Assembly: GCA_045629845.1 (NCBI GenBank)
Contig: JAZQRZ010000204.1
Span: forward strand, 1 to 7,150
DNA: 7,150 nt
Reading direction: 5' to 3'
Origin: UBA9715 sp045629845
GTDB taxonomy: Bacteria > Actinomycetota > Coriobacteriia > Coriobacteriales > Eggerthellaceae
The translations under genes were made by a program, and so were the position numbers. Numbering within the stretch: the first letter of the stretch is position 1; every line of letters begins with the position of its first letter. A model generated the notes under the pieces. The model ran no database searches, had not been told where the DNA came from, and saw only the letters and a list, made by a program, of their open reading frames with translations. Shown piece after piece: positions 6,083 through 7,150 of this stretch.

Positions 6083-6104
6083 GGCGTGCTTTGCGTAGTG
6101 CGCC
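6083..6104 (+). terminator. Possible weak hairpin downstream of the CDF gene
   Basis: GGCGTGC (6083-6089) can pair with GTGCGCC (6098-6104), using two G-T wobbles, around an 8-nt loop 25 bp after the CDF stop. There is no T-tract, and the 3' arm lies in the repeat array. Termination here is therefore doubtful. Confidence 0.25.
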
Positions 6105-6164
6105 TTAAGCAGTACGTCTTGAGTAGTGCATCTTGAGTAGTGTGCCTTAAGCAGTACGTCTTGA
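6095..6164. repeat. Tandem 14-bp repeat array, five units
   Basis: Five contiguous 14-bp units start at 6095, 6109, 6123, 6137 and 6151, with consensus G(T/C)AGT(G/A)C(G/A)(C/T)CTT(A/G)A. Units 2 and 5 are identical (GCAGTACGTCTTGA). Units 1 and 4 differ at one base, so a 42-bp higher-order period is also visible. A sixth unit begins as GTA and then decays. The length is not a multiple of three and the array is non-coding between convergent genes. There are no spacers, so it is not CRISPR. It probably grew by slippage and may vary between strains. Confidence 0.85.
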
Positions 6165-6180
6165 GTAACGACGCGTTACT
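6164..6180. other. Short inverted repeat over the ATPase stop codon
   Basis: AGTAACG (6164-6170) and CGTTACT (6174-6180) form a 7-bp stem with a 3-nt loop that includes the TAA stop of the minus-strand ATPase gene. No T-tract follows in either direction, so this is at best a weak transcript-end structure. Confidence 0.3.
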
Positions 6181-7150
6181 TCTTAACAATAAGGCAGCGC
6201 ATGGCGTTAAGGATGGCTAATACTGAAACGCCCACGTCACCAAAGACGGCAAGCCACATCGTGGAAAGGCCAATCATGGGCAATGCCAGAATCATGATGA
6301 CAATCTTGACGCCTAGCGCAAACGTAATGTTTTGCTTAACGATTCGCAGCGTCTTACGTGCAATACGAATGGCGCGTGCGATGTTTGATGGCTTGTCGTC
6401 CATCAGGACAACGTCGGCTGCTTCGATGGCAGCATCTGAGCCCATACCACCCATGGCAATGCCAACATCAGCGCGCATAAGTACCGGTGCATCGTTAATA
6501 CCGTCGCCAACAAAGGCTACCTTGCCAGCATCTTTTTGCGCTTCAAGTAGCGCTTCGATCTGAGTAACTTTGTCCTGTGGAAGAAGTTGCGCGTGGTATT
6601 TGTCGACCCCTAGTTCGCTAGCAACAGCAGCAGCTACTTCTTCGCGGTCACCCGTCAGCATGACGCATGTTTTAACGCCAGCGGCATGCAGACTGTCGAT
6701 AGTTTGTTTTGCGTCGTCTTTCATCATGTCAGCGATGATGATGTGGCCCAGGTATTCGCCATCGACTGCGACGTGCAGGATAGTGCCAATCAGATGGCAG
6801 CTGTGTACGTCGATATCTTCGGCGTTCATTAGCTTGTCATTGCCAATAAGTACACGATGTTCGTTGACGGTTGCAGAAACGCCCTTGCCTGTGATTTCTT
6901 CAACTTCTTCGATTTTGCTGCGGTCGATAGTTCCAGAGTAGCTATCGACTACTGAAAGAGCGATGGGGTGATCAGAGTATGCTTCTGCATGGGCAGCGTA
7001 CGAAAGCAAAAGGTCTTCGCTGATGCCTTCTTTTGTATGTACTGCTACAACTCCGAAGGTGCCATTAGTTAAGGTGCCCGTCTTGTCGAAAGCGATGGTA
7101 TCGACCTGCGCAAGCGTTTCAAGATAGCTTGAGCCCTTCACCATGATGCC
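6176..7150 (-). CDS. zntA: Heavy-metal P-type ATPase, P1B-2 (Zn/Cd/Pb) type, 5' part outside window
   Basis: The catalytic and C-terminal part of an inner-membrane ATP-driven metal exporter. The frame is open through the right edge (codons for G-I precede the ATG at 7144), so that ATG is internal; the metal-binding N-terminus, CPC-type helix and actuator domain lie outside. Numbering from that Met: phosphorylation motif DKTGT 20-24, SDHP 57-60 (the P1B HP dipeptide), GKG 86-88, TGD 164-166, GDGINDAP 213-220. The last two helices contain K280 (FALGVK) and D303 (FGDVG). These match the lysine/aspartate pair that marks zinc/cadmium/lead pumps such as ZntA/CadA rather than copper pumps. The enzyme probably removes excess Zn2+ or Cd2+. 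It is convergent with the CDF exporter across the repeat array. The symbol is a family-level call. Confidence 0.93.
   Translation of the reverse strand, partial: GIMVKGSSYLETLAQVDTIAFDKTGTLTNGTFGVVAVHTKEGISEDLLLSYAAHAEAYSDHPIALSVVDSYSGTIDRSKIEEVEEITGKGVSATVNEHRVLIGNDKLMNAEDIDVHSCHLIGTILHVAVDGEYLGHIIIADMMKDDAKQTIDSLHAAGVKTCVMLTGDREEVAAAVASELGVDKYHAQLLPQDKVTQIEALLEAQKDAGKVAFVGDGINDAPVLMRADVGIAMGGMGSDAAIEAADVVLMDDKPSNIARAIRIARKTLRIVKQNITFALGVKIVIMILALPMIGLSTMWLAVFGDVGVSVLAILNAMRCLIVKK

Noticed and set aside
6095..6164. Tandem repeats as a CRISPR array
   Set aside because: The 14-bp units are directly abutting without unique spacers and are far too short for CRISPR repeats; no cas gene is present.
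6201..6941. Two long open frames on the plus strand opposite the P-type ATPase gene
   Set aside because: They are antisense shadows. The minus strand carries all catalytic ATPase motifs in one frame, while the plus-strand translations are low-complexity Ser/Ala/Met-rich with no recognisable domain.
7142..7144. ATG at 7144 (minus) as the true start of the P-type ATPase
   Set aside because: The open frame continues to the window edge, and a start only 20 residues before DKTGT would remove most membrane helices and the actuator domain.

Overview
The window reads as a block of bacterial metal-homeostasis genes with some flavin/redox accessory genes. Base composition is balanced (about half GC by eye). 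Shine-Dalgarno sites are strong and purine-rich (AAGGGG, GAGGGGA, GAAAGGGG) and GTG starts occur. Several proteins resemble those of anaerobic Gram-positive bacteria: the KGDAAIA-type ABC permease, a GufA-type ZIP protein, and the dihydropterin-synthase-like metallo-beta-lactamase. A Coriobacteriia/Eggerthellales-type actinobacterium is my best guess. It is an impression from protein style, not a search result.

Layout, left to right. Positions 1-1272 (+) hold the 3' part of a Zn/Mn-type ABC ATPase gene, coupled by a one-base TAG/GTG overlap to its permease (ZnuCB-like importer). Positions 1389-2198 (+) encode a metallo-beta-lactamase-fold hydrolase. Two hairpins (2203-2284) separate it from a convergent split-barrel flavin-binding protein (2310-2720, -). 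That gene is divergent from a flavodoxin-fold NAD(P)H oxidoreductase (2808-3392, +) across an 87-bp promoter region. Next, convergent and almost touching, is a GufA-type ZIP metal transporter (3406-4188, -) with a sharp 16-bp palindrome in its leader. Divergent from ZIP is a likely two-gene operon: a GNAT acetyltransferase of the phosphinothricin-acetyltransferase type (4380-4907, +), then a CDF exporter (4942-6057, +) whose metal-site residues read N-D-D-D, the manganese-type signature. A 14-bp tandem repeat array (6095-6164) fills the gap before the convergent 3' end of a P1B-2-type Zn/Cd/Pb P-type ATPase (6176-7150, -), which runs off the right edge.

Together the genes suggest coordinated control of divalent metals. 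There are two import routes (ABC and ZIP) and two export routes (CDF and P-type ATPase), from four unrelated transporter families in about 7 kb. The soluble enzymes between them are a metal-dependent hydrolase and flavin-type redox proteins. No metal-sensing regulator, RNA gene, CRISPR array or mobile element is visible. No stretch over 300 bp lacks a gene. The most distinctive non-coding signals are the 14-bp repeat array, a split copy of part of that repeat upstream of the GNAT-CDF operon, and the ZIP leader palindrome. I found no convincing evidence of an entirely new biological system.
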